Positions 1 through 8,477 of a stretch of 64,000 nt of DNA are shown here, piece by piece (position 1 is the first letter of the stretch; the number at the start of each line of letters is the position of its first letter). Source of the stretch: Amorphoplanes digitatis (GTDB lineage: Bacteria > Actinomycetota > Actinomycetes > Mycobacteriales > Micromonosporaceae); NCBI RefSeq assembly GCF_014205335.1, contig NZ_JACHNH010000001.1, positions 124,001 through 188,000 on the forward strand, read 5' to 3'. The notes under the pieces were generated by a model. It was not told where the DNA came from. It worked only from the letters and a program-made list of their open reading frames with translations, and ran no database searches. The position numbers and the translations under genes were made by a program.

Positions 1-1
1 T

Positions 2-868
2 TGTCGTGCCGGACGCCCGCGCGGTGTGCGATGGGGCGTGCACCACGCCAACCACTACTACGGGCATGCGCACGTGCTGGCCCGCTACTGCGGCCTCGAC
101 GACGCCGACCCGCCGCGCCTGCACGGCTACCTTCAGCACGGCTGGAACATCGGTGACGGCCTCGCCGCCGACCACGAGTTCGTCGCCGGCACCCCGGTGC
201 TGCTCTGGTCGGAGCGGACCCGGCGGCGCGCCTGGTCGCTGGGCCGGCGGGAGACCTACGTCGTCGGCTCGCCCTGGGCGTACCTGCTGCGGATGGAGAA
301 GGATCCGGGGGTACGGCGGGAGGGCACGATCTGGTACCCGTTCCACGGCTGGGAGGGTCAGCACGTCCTCGGCGACCACGCCCGGCTGATCGAACAGATC
401 CGGGACACCGAGCCCGGCCCGGTCACCGTCTGCCTGTACTGGCAGGAGTACCGCACCGCGAGCGTGCGGCGGCGCTACGAGCGCGCCGGCTTCCGGGTGA
501 TCTGCCACGGCTACCGCGGCGGCAGGTGGGAGCGCCTCGACCCGCAGTTCCTCCGGCGCCAGGCCGCCGAGCTGCGCCGGCACCGCCGGGTCGCGTCCAA
601 CCGCCTGTGCAGCGCGGTCCTCTACGGCGCCCTGGCCGGCTGCGAGCCCGCGGTGTACGGCGACCCGATGCAGCTTGACGGCGAGGACTTCGCGTTCGGC
701 GGGCCGGAGCGGATCCGGCGGCAATGGCCGGAGCTGCACGGTCCGTTCGTCGACCCGGACGCGGCGCGGGAGACCGCCGTCGCCGAACTTGGCGCCGACC
801 GCCTGCTCCCGCCGGCCGAACTGACCCGCATCCTCGGCTGGCACGCGGCGAAGGTCGGTGCCCGATGA
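2..868 (+). CDS. GT-B-like hypothetical protein of a glycan cluster, 5' end outside window
   Basis: The frame is open to the left edge, so the true start is probably outside; the first internal start is a GTG at 26, giving 280 residues. The protein is hydrophilic, with no signal peptide or membrane segment. It starts with an aromatic/His-rich stretch (HHANHYYGHAH) and near its end has RVASNRLCSAVLYGALAGC followed by VYGDPM. That resembles the donor-site end of GT-B transferases, where a Ser/Asn-rich loop precedes a helix and a strand. I do not recognise a named family. It overlaps the next gene by 4 bp (ATGA), so the two are co-translated, and two glycosyltransferases follow on the other strand. 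A role in cell-surface polysaccharide assembly is inferred from context only. Confidence 0.6.
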   Translation, partial: CRAGRPRGVRWGVHHANHYYGHAHVLARYCGLDDADPPRLHGYLQHGWNIGDGLAADHEFVAGTPVLLWSERTRRRAWSLGRRETYVVGSPWAYLLRMEKDPGVRREGTIWYPFHGWEGQHVLGDHARLIEQIRDTEPGPVTVCLYWQEYRTASVRRRYERAGFRVICHGYRGGRWERLDPQFLRRQAAELRRHRRVASNRLCSAVLYGALAGCEPAVYGDPMQLDGEDFAFGGPERIRRQWPELHGPFVDPDAARETAVAELGADRLLPPAELTRILGWHAAKVGAR

Positions 869-2241
869 ACCCGCGGCTGCTCGGCGACGAGATGTTGCGC
901 TGGTCGGATCTCGACGGCGCGCACGGCCCCGGGCCGGCGCGGGGCGCCGCGCTCGGTCCACTGCTGGCCGCGGCGCGCGGCCGGACCCTGTTCGCCGGTC
1001 CGCACGACCCGGCGCTCATCGACCTGGCCCCGGCCGACGACCTGACGCTGCTGGTCCGGGGCGTCGCCGACGGCGAGGCGCTCGCGGCCCGCTTCCCCGC
1101 GGCCACCGTGTGCGTCGGCGGCCTCGCCAAGTTCGGCGCCGAGGCCCCGTTCGACACCGTGATCGCGCTGGCCGGGCTGGAGGCGCTCGCCTCGGCCGAG
1201 GGCGTCGAGACGTCCTGGGGCGACTCCCTCGACCTGCTGCTCGATCTGCTCCGGCCCGGCGGCACCCTGCTGCTCACCGTCGAGAACCACCTCGGCCTGC
1301 ACCGGCTGGTCGCGCTGCCCGGCCGGCCGGCCGACGCGGACTGGACCGTCGCCGGCGAGCACGACCCGAGCCGGCCCGCCGGGCTCGGCCGGGTGCGTGA
1401 CCGCCTGGGCCGGGCGGCCGTCGCCTACGCGGCCTACCCGGACCCGCTCGCGCCGACGCTCGTGCTCGAGGCCGCCGAGCTGGACCGCGAAGACGTCAGC
1501 GGTGCGCTGTCGGCCCTGCTGACCCGCGCCGTCGAACCCCTCGGCGACGTGCTGACGGATCCGCGCCGGCTGGCGGTCAGCGCGCTGCGGCACGGCGCCG
1601 CCGCGGCACTGGCGCCGGCCTGGATCCTCGCGGCCGGTGCCGACGCCGACGGCGGTGCCGACGTGCACCGGTCGCTGCCGTCCGGGCGTACCCTCCATGA
1701 TCTTTTGTTGCGGGCCGCGCTCGGGCGGGACCTGCCCGCCGTGCGTGAGCTGCTCGGCACCTGGCTGGACGGACCGGCGGCCGGGGTGCCGGCCGACCAG
1801 GTCGTGCTCGGCCCCGCCGGTGAGCTCACCGCGTTCGCCCCGGCACAGGATCCCGCCGCGGCGCTGGCGCGCTTCGCCGCGGACCTGATCGACGGCGGCT
1901 ACCCGCACCCGTGGCCGGCGCCGCAGAGCGCGGCCGAGCTGGCCGTCACGCTGGCCGCGATGACCGGGCGGGAGATCGACCCGCCCGAGCCGCCGGGCGG
2001 CCGCCCCGGCACGGACGTCCGGGAACTGCTCGTCGCCCGGTCCCGGCTGGCGGACGAGCTGGCGCAGGCCAGGGCCAAGCAGCTCTGGTACGAGCGGATG
2101 CTCGTCGACCGCGAGGCGGAGCTGAAACGCGTGCAGCGGATCAACCTGGTGCTCGGCGCGACGGCACCCGCGCGGGCGCTGCTCAGCGGCGCCCGGGCGG
2201 CACGGCGGACCGCACGCCGGGTGCTGCGCCCGCGCGGATAG
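865..2241 (+). CDS. Class I methyltransferase-like protein with C-terminal coiled segment
   Basis: 458 residues from the ATG that overlaps the upstream stop (ATGA). Residues about 90-155 look like the later half of a Rossmann methyltransferase: FDTVIALAGLEAL, then LLDLLRPGGTLLLTVENHLG, the usual post-motif-II 'RPGG' turn and strand. The canonical glycine-rich SAM loop near the N-terminus is weak (LFAGPHDPALIDLAP), so binding of SAM is not assured. The last 70 residues are charged and probably helical (ELAQARAKQLWYERMLVD), followed by an Arg-rich tail. Cytosolic, and likely co-expressed with the preceding glycan gene. Its 3' end overlaps the convergent glycosyltransferase by 59 bp. Confidence 0.6.
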   Translation: MNPRLLGDEMLRWSDLDGAHGPGPARGAALGPLLAAARGRTLFAGPHDPALIDLAPADDLTLLVRGVADGEALAARFPAATVCVGGLAKFGAEAPFDTVIALAGLEALASAEGVETSWGDSLDLLLDLLRPGGTLLLTVENHLGLHRLVALPGRPADADWTVAGEHDPSRPAGLGRVRDRLGRAAVAYAAYPDPLAPTLVLEAAELDREDVSGALSALLTRAVEPLGDVLTDPRRLAVSALRHGAAAALAPAWILAAGADADGGADVHRSLPSGRTLHDLLLRAALGRDLPAVRELLGTWLDGPAAGVPADQVVLGPAGELTAFAPAQDPAAALARFAADLIDGGYPHPWPAPQSAAELAVTLAAMTGREIDPPEPPGGRPGTDVRELLVARSRLADELAQARAKQLWYERMLVDREAELKRVQRINLVLGATAPARALLSGARAARRTARRVLRPRG

Positions 2242-3352
2242 CGTCGTACAGCTCCTCGAGCCGGTCGGACTGCCGCCGCAGGTCGAACCGGGTCTCGACG
2301 CGTTCGCGGGCCTGGCGGCCGAGCCTCTCCCGCAGGCCCGGGTTGCCGAGCAGCTTCTGGATGTGGTGCGCGATCGCCGTGCTGTCGCCCTCGGCGCCGA
2401 GCAGGCCGGTCTCGCCGTGCACCACGGCCTCCGGAATGCCGCTGTGCCGGGTCGACACCGTCGGAACGCCCTGCACGGCCGCCTCGAGGATCGTGGTCGG
2501 CAGCCCTTCGGAGTCGCCGTCCGCGGCGGTCTTGGACGGGGCGGCGAGCAGGTGGGACTCGGCCAGGTGGCGGCTCACCTGCGCGGGAGTCTGCGCGCCG
2601 AGGAAGGTGGCGTCCAGCCGCAGCTCGGCCGCGCGCGCCCGCATCCTGTCCCGCAGCGGCCCGTCGCCGATGAGCAGCGACCGCGGTCGCGGCGTCGGCA
2701 GCGCGCCGAGGGCGTCGATGAGGTCGTCGACGCCCTTCTTCTCGACGAACCGGCCGACGAAGACGACGTCCCACCTCTTCGGCGTAGCCAGGGCCGGGGT
2801 GACCGGCACGCCGGTGTGGTGCACGAGCACCTTCTCCGGGTCGGCGCCGAGCGCGATCGCCTTGCCGCGGATGTGCTCCGAGACGGCCAGCACGACCGTT
2901 GCCCGCTCGAACATCGTGCGCAGGTTGCGGCGGTAACGGCCGCCGAGGATCCCGGAGGAGTCCGGCTGCCGGGTCACGTCGTGGCCGTGCACGGTGACGA
3001 GCAGCGGCGCGCCGGCCTGCGCCGCGGCGTGGCTCACCAGCCAGCCGTCGCCGCCGAAGTGCGCGTGCACCAGGTCGGGCCGCAGCCGGGCGAGCATCCG
3101 CGTCAGCCGCGGCGACGAGCCGGTCAGCCGCAGCCGCAGGAAGGCGCGCCGCCCGGCCGCGCTGTCCGGATATACGACCAGGTCCGACTCCTCGGCCAGC
3201 GCCGACTCCTCCTTGGTGGCGCCGAGGTACACCGATCGCCACCGGGCCAGGGCCTGGCCGTGGTTGCGGACGAACGTCTCGGAGCCGGAGAGCATCGCGC
3301 TGCGCCAGATCACGACGCGGCCGGGCGGTGGGTACCCCCTAGCGTGCGGCAT
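2183..3352 (-). CDS. Glycosyltransferase family 4 (GT-B)
   Basis: 389 residues. The N-terminal acceptor domain includes LVHAHFGGDGWLV and VTVHGHDV; the C-terminal donor domain begins near VVFVGRFVEKKGVDDLI, and carries IGDGPLRDRM, LLAAPSKTAADGDSEGLPTT and the E-x7-E nucleotide-sugar signature around PTTILEAAVQGVPTVST. These are standard for GT4 retaining transferases that build exopolysaccharide or cell-wall glycans on the cytoplasmic face. The start overlaps the upstream GT2 gene by 14 bp; a GTG about 12 codons in is an alternative. The 3' end runs 59 bp into the oppositely oriented methyltransferase-like gene. The sugar specificity cannot be read from the sequence. Confidence 0.88.
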   Translation of the reverse strand: MPHARGYPPPGRVVIWRSAMLSGSETFVRNHGQALARWRSVYLGATKEESALAEESDLVVYPDSAAGRRAFLRLRLTGSSPRLTRMLARLRPDLVHAHFGGDGWLVSHAAAQAGAPLLVTVHGHDVTRQPDSSGILGGRYRRNLRTMFERATVVLAVSEHIRGKAIALGADPEKVLVHHTGVPVTPALATPKRWDVVFVGRFVEKKGVDDLIDALGALPTPRPRSLLIGDGPLRDRMRARAAELRLDATFLGAQTPAQVSRHLAESHLLAAPSKTAADGDSEGLPTTILEAAVQGVPTVSTRHSGIPEAVVHGETGLLGAEGDSTAIAHHIQKLLGNPGLRERLGRQARERVETRFDLRRQSDRLEELYDAIRAGAAPGVRSAVPPGRR

Positions 3353-4298
3353 CGGCCCGGTTCGTGCGGCCGCGGCCGAGAACCCTGTCGCGGAGCCGGT
3401 GCCGGACCTCCGGCGGAAGGCCCCAGATCTGCAGGAACGTCAGGTAGTCGATCGCGCCGGGGCGGCCGTGCGTGCGGGCCTCGCGGAGCAGCTCACCGAA
3501 GACCTTCGGGCTGCGGGTCGGCGCGGCCATCGAGCTCAGCACGCTCATCGTGAACGCCGCGTACGCCCGCGGGGTGAACAGGTCGCGGCTGCGCTGGAGC
3601 CACTCGAGCTGCTGACGCCACGGCATCTCGAGGCTGATGCGTTCCCGGTCCTCGTCCTGGTGCCAGATGACCAGCGGGTCCGGCGCGACGACCAGCTCGA
3701 CGTCGTCGTGGCGTACGGCCCGCAGGGTCCAGTCGAGCTCCTGCTGGCGGCGCAGCCCGACGGTGAACGGGACCCGGTGGAACAGCTCGGCCGGCGCCAG
3801 GATCGTCGAGGTCTGTATGAAGCCGTCGCCGTAGAACAGGCCGCGGCGCACGGTCAGGTACTCGCTGACCGGCTCGTCCGGGCCGGGCAGCCGGCGCGGC
3901 ATCACCGACTCGGCCCGCGGTGTGCGGTTGAACAGCCGGCTCGCGACGATCGGCGTCGCCGCCCGGGCCGAGTACGCGAGCTTGAGCTGCACCTCGAGCT
4001 TCGCGGGCAGCCACTCGTCATCGTCGTCCAACATGGCCGTCCAGCGCCCGCGCGCGGCGCGGGCGCCGGTGTTGCGGGCGTGCGGCGCCCCGCCCTTCGA
4101 CGGCTGCACGAGGACACGCAGGCGGTGGTCGGGTATCGCCGCGAGGGCGGTGACGGTGCCCTCGTCGGGACCGTCGACGACGACGATGACCTCGAGATCG
4201 TCCATGGTCTGTGCCAGCACGCCGGAGACGGCGCGGGTCACCAGGTCGGGTCGTGAGCGGGTGGGGATGACGACGCTCACCTCTGGCGCGTAGGTCAT
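3339..4298 (-). CDS. Glycosyltransferase family 2 (GT-A)
   Basis: 319 residues. It opens directly with the GT-A strand VSVVIPTRSRPDLV. The metal/nucleotide-binding acidic cluster MLDDDDEWLP lies near residue 90, preceded by GGAPHARNTGARAARG, the typical GT2 'ARN.G...A.G' segment. The C-terminal part contains a Trp/His-rich block (LVIWHQDED) and no membrane segment, so this is a cytosolic or peripheral enzyme. It is first in a two-gene operon with the GT4 enzyme (14-bp overlap). Together with the plus-strand pair upstream it suggests a surface-glycan locus that continues beyond the left edge. Confidence 0.88.
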   Translation of the reverse strand: MTYAPEVSVVIPTRSRPDLVTRAVSGVLAQTMDDLEVIVVVDGPDEGTVTALAAIPDHRLRVLVQPSKGGAPHARNTGARAARGRWTAMLDDDDEWLPAKLEVQLKLAYSARAATPIVASRLFNRTPRAESVMPRRLPGPDEPVSEYLTVRRGLFYGDGFIQTSTILAPAELFHRVPFTVGLRRQQELDWTLRAVRHDDVELVVAPDPLVIWHQDEDRERISLEMPWRQQLEWLQRSRDLFTPRAYAAFTMSVLSSMAAPTRSPKVFGELLREARTHGRPGAIDYLTFLQIWGLPPEVRHRLRDRVLGRGRTNRADAAR

Positions 4299-4376
4299 CG
4301 GCCGGACGCTAGACAGGCGAGGCGGCGCCCAGGTGAATCCCGCCGGTCATCGAGGCGACGGTCGGCCGTCGGCTGT

Positions 4377-4985
4377 TCAGCCGATCTCGCTGACTTCGGC
4401 GAAGGGCCGGTCGACGTTCCACACCGCGTGGATCACGAAGCTGTGGTTGACCTCGTTGAAGTAGACCGCGAGGTTGTCCGGGCTGTTCTGCACCGTCGCC
4501 ACCGAGTAGCCGTCGCTCGGCGTGGCGGTGACCACCCGCACCTCGCCCTCGGTCACCCGGATCACCGCCTGACCGCCCTCGACCCGGAAGGAGCGCACGT
4601 AGGTCTTCTCGCCCGCGCCGTCCGTGGTCACCGTCCAGCCGTCCTCGGTGGTGGTCGTGGTCTGCGCGGCGGAGGTCGTCGCCCTCGGCGTCGGCGTCGC
4701 CGAGGTCCGGGCCGGGGTGGCGCCGGGCCGGGCGCTCTTGGTCCGCGGCGGGGTGGTGGTCGCTTCCGGCTCCGTCGTGGCCGCCGGCGGGCTGCCCGGC
4801 AGCGGTGACGGCTCCACCACGCCGGAGTCGCGTAGCTGATCGACGGAGACCACGGCGCTCTCGTCCGGCGTCGCGGCGCGCAGCACCGGCAGCATCGCCA
4901 CCGAGGCCAGCGCGACGCTGGTCAGGGTCGCGGCGCACCAGCCGAGCACCGGGACAACGCTTCGGGTAGATCGCACGTGGGCCAT
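4377..4985 (-). CDS. Membrane-anchored Thr/Pro-linker protein, unknown function
   Basis: 202 residues from the ATG at 4985. A hydrophobic N-terminal segment (about residues 9-32) looks like an uncleaved anchor or signal peptide. A Pro/Thr/Ala-rich linker (about residues 58-105) follows, then a compact C-terminal domain of about 85 residues, VRSFRVEGGQAVIRVTEG to FAEVSEIG, dominated by alternating beta-type residues. No family is recognised. It is divergent from the response regulator gene, with only 27 bp between the starts, so the promoters must overlap, and control by that regulator is plausible. An extracytoplasmic position of the C-terminal domain is inferred. Confidence 0.7.
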   Translation of the reverse strand: MAHVRSTRSVVPVLGWCAATLTSVALASVAMLPVLRAATPDESAVVSVDQLRDSGVVEPSPLPGSPPAATTEPEATTTPPRTKSARPGATPARTSATPTPRATTSAAQTTTTTEDGWTVTTDGAGEKTYVRSFRVEGGQAVIRVTEGEVRVVTATPSDGYSVATVQNSPDNLAVYFNEVNHSFVIHAVWNVDRPFAEVSEIG

Positions 4986-5012
4986 GATCCCACTTCCCCC
5001 TACTGTTGTCCC

Positions 5013-5699
5013 ATGGCGCTGATTCTGCTTGTCGAGGACGACCGGAACATCTCGGCCGCCCTGACCCGGGCGCTGACCGACGCCGGCCATGTCGTACGCC
5101 CGGTCGCGCAGGCGGCGGAGGCGCTCAGGATCCTCACCGAGGAGCGGCCGGACCTGGTCATCCTCGACCTGGGCCTGCCCGACATCGACGGCGCCGACGC
5201 CCTGCGGATGATGCGGTCCGTGTCCGAGGTGCCGGTGATCGTCGCCACCGCGCGCCGCGCCGAGGCCGACATCATCACGCTGCTCAGCGCCGGCGCCGAC
5301 GACTACGTGACAAAGCCCTTCTCCGCGGGTCACATCCTGGCCCGGATCGCGGCGGTGCTGCGCCGGACGCGGGCGTCCGCCGACATGGCGCCCAACACCA
5401 TCACGGTGGGTGAGCTCGTCATCCAGCCCCGGCAGCGGCGGGCCGCGCTGGGCGGGCGGCCGTTGCAGCTGACCCGGCGGGAGTTCGACGTGCTGACCTA
5501 CCTGGCCGAGCGGGTCGGGCAGGTGATCAGCCGCCGCGAGCTGCTGACCGAGGTGTGGAACCAGTCGCGGATCGGCGAGGAGCAGACGATCGACGTGCAC
5601 ATCTCCTGGCTGCGCCGCAAGCTCGGCGAGACCGCGGCCGCGCCGCGCTACCTGCACACCGTGCGCGGTGTCGGCGTGATGATGGCCGAACCGAAGTGA
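5013..5699 (+). CDS. OmpR-family response regulator
   Basis: 228 residues. The receiver domain starts at MALILLVEDDRNISAAL, with the acidic pair, the phospho-acceptor Asp in LVILDLGLPDIDG (about residue 51) and the conserved Lys in DDYVTKPFS. The C-terminal winged-helix domain contains LTRREFDVLTYLAERVGQVI and the recognition region IDVHISWLRRKLGE. The ATG at 5013 is chosen because the receiver begins there. It overlaps the histidine kinase start by 4 bp (GTGA). The neighbouring targets could be the divergent anchored protein and the downstream LPMO gene; this is inferred from position. Confidence 0.93.
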   Translation: MALILLVEDDRNISAALTRALTDAGHVVRPVAQAAEALRILTEERPDLVILDLGLPDIDGADALRMMRSVSEVPVIVATARRAEADIITLLSAGADDYVTKPFSAGHILARIAAVLRRTRASADMAPNTITVGELVIQPRQRRAALGGRPLQLTRREFDVLTYLAERVGQVISRRELLTEVWNQSRIGEEQTIDVHISWLRRKLGETAAAPRYLHTVRGVGVMMAEPK

Positions 5700-7024
5700 G
5701 ATGGGAGCTGAACCGGCTGGCGCTGGCCATCACGTCGATGGTCGCCCTGGCCTTCCTGGTGCCGCTGACGTTCGCGACCCGGCAGATCGCGCACGACCGG
5801 GCCATCGGCGACGCACGCCAGCAGGCCGCGGCCATGGTCGCGGCCCTCGCCGTCGACGCCGACCCGCAGCTGTTGACCAGCGCGGTCGCCAGCACCGCCG
5901 CCGGCGAGGCCGGCCGGCTGGCCGTGCACCTGCCGGGCATCGCGCCGGTCGGCGCCACGCACGTCACCGGCGCCGACGTCGCCTCGGCCAACCGCTACCG
6001 CCGCCCGGTGACCGCCGCTGCGGCCGGCGGGATCGCCTACCTCCAGCCCAGCGTGCTCAGCGACGGGCGCGCGGTGGTCATCGAGGTCTTCGTCCCTGAC
6101 GACGAGATGACCCGCGGTGTCTGGCCGGCCTGGCTCGCGCTCGGCGGCCTCGCCGTCGTGCTGGTCGTGGGGTCGGTGCTCGTGGCGGACCGGCTCGGCG
6201 CCCGCCTGGTCCGCGCGACCCGGGAGCTGGCCGACTCCAGTCGCCGGCTCGGCGCCGGTGAACTCGCCGTCCGGGTGCGGCCGTCCGGGCCGCCCGAGCT
6301 GCGCGACGCCGCGCTGGCCTTCAACGCGATGGCCGGTGACCTGCGCCGGCTGCTCGACGCCGAACGCGAGCTCGCGGCGGACCTGTCGCACCGGCTCCGC
6401 ACGCCGCTGACCGCCCTGCGGCTCGACGCGGACACCATGCCGCCGGGCCTGATCGCGGACCGGATGCGGCAGGCCTGCGACATGCTCGACGAGGAGCTAG
6501 AGGCGATCATCGCGGGTGCCCGGCTCGGCGTGGAGGCCCGCGGCGCGCAGCGCTCCGACCTGGTGGAGGTGCTGGCCGAGCGGCTCGCCTTCTGGTCAGC
6601 GCTGGCCGAGGACCAGGCGCGGCCGTGGAGGGTGGTCGGCGGCGACCGGCCGGTGGCCGTGGCGCTGCCCCGCAGCGAGCTGATCCTGGCCGTCGACGCC
6701 CTGCTCGGCAACGTCTTCGCGCACACGCCGGAGGGAGTCGCCTTCCGGGTGACCGTCTCCGAGGCCGGCCTGCTCGTCGACGACGCCGGCCCGGGCATCA
6801 GCGATCCGGCGAACGCGGTGCAGCGCGGGGTCAGCGGTGCCGGCTCCTCCGGCCTCGGGCTCGACATCGTGCGCCGGGTGGCCGAGGCGGCGGGCGGGCG
6901 GCTGACCATCGAGCGCAGCCCGCTCGGGGGCGCGAGGATCGCGATGCTGCTCGGCGTACCGGAGGCCGGGCCCGCGCAGCAGGGCCCGCGGGTGGCCGGG
7001 CGGCGGCGCCGCGGACCTTCATGA
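5696..7024 (+). CDS. Sensor histidine kinase with HAMP domain
   Basis: 442 residues from a GTG that overlaps the response-regulator stop. A first membrane segment (about residues 8-28) and a second (about 143-165) flank an extracytoplasmic sensor of about 115 residues. A HAMP linker follows, then the dimerisation/phospho-acceptor helix LAADLSHRLRTPLTALRLD with its His. The ATPase domain has the N box (LLGNVFAHTP), G1 (VDDAGPGIS) and G2 (GSSGLGLDIVRR). All catalytic elements are present. This is the partner of the preceding regulator; the ligand is unknown, and the downstream copper-enzyme genes make a substrate- or copper-related signal a reasonable guess. Confidence 0.93.
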   Translation: MRWELNRLALAITSMVALAFLVPLTFATRQIAHDRAIGDARQQAAAMVAALAVDADPQLLTSAVASTAAGEAGRLAVHLPGIAPVGATHVTGADVASANRYRRPVTAAAAGGIAYLQPSVLSDGRAVVIEVFVPDDEMTRGVWPAWLALGGLAVVLVVGSVLVADRLGARLVRATRELADSSRRLGAGELAVRVRPSGPPELRDAALAFNAMAGDLRRLLDAERELAADLSHRLRTPLTALRLDADTMPPGLIADRMRQACDMLDEELEAIIAGARLGVEARGAQRSDLVEVLAERLAFWSALAEDQARPWRVVGGDRPVAVALPRSELILAVDALLGNVFAHTPEGVAFRVTVSEAGLLVDDAGPGISDPANAVQRGVSGAGSSGLGLDIVRRVAEAAGGRLTIERSPLGGARIAMLLGVPEAGPAQQGPRVAGRRRRGPS

Positions 7025-7076
7025 TCCCTTCTGGAGCCGTTAAGGCTGCCTTATGGAACGCGTCGTTACGGTCCCC

Positions 7077-7097
7077 GTCGTAAACAGTCTTTACGAC
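7077..7097. promoter_or_regulatory. 8-bp perfect inverted repeat upstream of the LPMO gene
   Basis: GTCGTAAA, five bases, then TTTACGAC, ending 16 bp before the LPMO start codon. It could be a protein-binding operator or a leader hairpin just ahead of the GGGAG ribosome-binding site. The flanking 7050-7080 stretch is less GC-rich than its surroundings, consistent with a promoter. No binding protein can be assigned. Confidence 0.5.
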
Positions 7098-7113
7098 ACG
7101 TTGGGAGACCACG

Positions 7114-7884
7114 ATGCGCAGGTCGATCGCATATCCGCTGGTGGCGCTGGGGGCGGTCGGCTCGACGCTGTTCGTCGCCGCGCCCGCACTCGCGCACGGC
7201 TACGTCTCCTCGCCGCCGAGCCGCCAGGCGCTCTGCGCGTCGGGCGCGGTGGCGAACTGCGGCCAGATCCAGTTCGAGCCGCAGAGCGTCGAGGGCCCCA
7301 AGGGCCTCAAGTCCTGCGACGGCGGCGTGGCCGGCTTCTCCGTGCTCGCCGACGAGAGCCGTAACTGGCCGGCCAAGGCGGTCGGTAAGACGGTGTCGTT
7401 CACCTGGGTGATGACGGCGCGCCACCGCACCAGCAACTGGGAATACTTCATCGGCGGCAAGAAGGTCGCGACGGTCGACGGCGGCAACGCCCAGCCGGAC
7501 GCGGTGGTCACGCACGACATCGACCTCGGCGCGTTCCCCGGCCGGCAGAAGGTCCTGGCGGTCTGGAACATCGGGGACACCGCGAACGCGTTCTACAGCT
7601 GCATCGACCTCAATGTCGGCGGCGGCGCGGGTTCCGGCACCACGCCGCCCACCACCGCGCCCGCGCCGACCACTCCGGCCGTCACCACCGCACCGACCGC
7701 CGCGCCCACCACCGGCGCTCCCGCCCCGGCGAAGGACGGCAAGGCGTGGGCACCCGGCGTCACCTATCGCACCGGCGACGAGGTCACCTACGAGGGCGTG
7801 CGATACCGGTGCCGCCAGGGCCACTCCTCGATCCGTAGCTGGGAGCCGTCGATCTTCACGCTCGCCCTCTGGCTCCCGCTGTGA
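7114..7884 (+). CDS. Secreted lytic polysaccharide monooxygenase, AA10 with CBM5/12
   Basis: 256 residues. A signal peptide ends in APALA, so that mature protein begins with His28 (HGYVSSPPSRQ), the copper-ligating N-terminal His of the LPMO histidine brace. The second brace His is His104 in MTARHRTSNWEYF, with the axial aromatic at NAFYSC (Phe160). The catalytic domain covers about residues 28-170. A Thr/Pro/Ala linker (about 173-208) leads to a C-terminal CBM5/12 (WAPGVTYRTGDEVTYEG ... CRQGHSS). AA10 enzymes cleave crystalline chitin or cellulose oxidatively using copper and a reductant or peroxide. It follows a two-component system and overlaps the DUF305 lipoprotein gene by 4 bp. Confidence 0.95.
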   Translation: MRRSIAYPLVALGAVGSTLFVAAPALAHGYVSSPPSRQALCASGAVANCGQIQFEPQSVEGPKGLKSCDGGVAGFSVLADESRNWPAKAVGKTVSFTWVMTARHRTSNWEYFIGGKKVATVDGGNAQPDAVVTHDIDLGAFPGRQKVLAVWNIGDTANAFYSCIDLNVGGGAGSGTTPPTTAPAPTTPAVTTAPTAAPTTGAPAPAKDGKAWAPGVTYRTGDEVTYEGVRYRCRQGHSSIRSWEPSIFTLALWLPL

Positions 7885-8468
7885 GGCCGCGCCACGCGGC
7901 GGTCGTGATCGCCGCCGCCCTGCTGCTTGGCGCCTGCGGCACCACGCCCGCCGCGCCGCCGGCGACGGTCGTCGCGACGGAGGCCGCGCTCCAGGCCGGT
8001 GGCGCGCACAACGACACCGACGTGATGTACCTACAGATGATGGTGGCGCACCACGAGCAGGGCCTGGAGATGGTGCGCCTGGCCGAGAAGGGCGCCTCCC
8101 GCGCCGAGCTGAAGACCCTGGCCAAGGCGATCGACGTGACCCAGTCCGACGAGCTGAAGCTGATGACCGGCTGGCTGGGCCAGTGGTCCAAGCCGACCAC
8201 TGTGGACCACGCGCCGAGCGCGCACGCCGACCACGGCGGCCTGCCGGCCACCGGGCCGGAGGAGATCGCGGCGCTGCGCAAGGCGAAGGGCGCGAAGTTC
8301 GAGACGGCGTTCCTGAGCCTGTTCGTCGCGCATCAGCACAACGCGGTCGAGATGGCGAAGATGGAGACCACCCAGGGCAGCAACACCGAGGCGAAGGCAC
8401 TGGCGGAGCGGGTCCGGCTGTCGCGCACGGACCAGATCCGCCAGATGCTCAAGCTCATGAACAGCTGA
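7881..8468 (+). CDS. DUF305 lipoprotein, possible copper-handling partner of the LPMO
   Basis: 195 residues from a GTG overlapping the LPMO stop (GTGA), so translation is coupled. The lipobox LLLGAC puts the lipidated Cys at residue 19. Two His/Met-rich helices are visible: DVMYLQMMVAHHEQGLEM and LFVAHQHNAVEMAKME, the hallmark of DUF305, with a His-containing loop (DHAPSAHADH) between them. DUF305 members include the cyanobacterial copper-binding protein CopM. Because the LPMO needs copper at its N-terminal His, a role in loading or buffering copper at the cell surface is inferred from the coupling and the Met/His ligands. This is not established. Confidence 0.85.
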   Translation: MRPRHAAVVIAAALLLGACGTTPAAPPATVVATEAALQAGGAHNDTDVMYLQMMVAHHEQGLEMVRLAEKGASRAELKTLAKAIDVTQSDELKLMTGWLGQWSKPTTVDHAPSAHADHGGLPATGPEEIAALRKAKGAKFETAFLSLFVAHQHNAVEMAKMETTQGSNTEAKALAERVRLSRTDQIRQMLKLMNS

Positions 8469-8477
8469 CCGCGCGGG

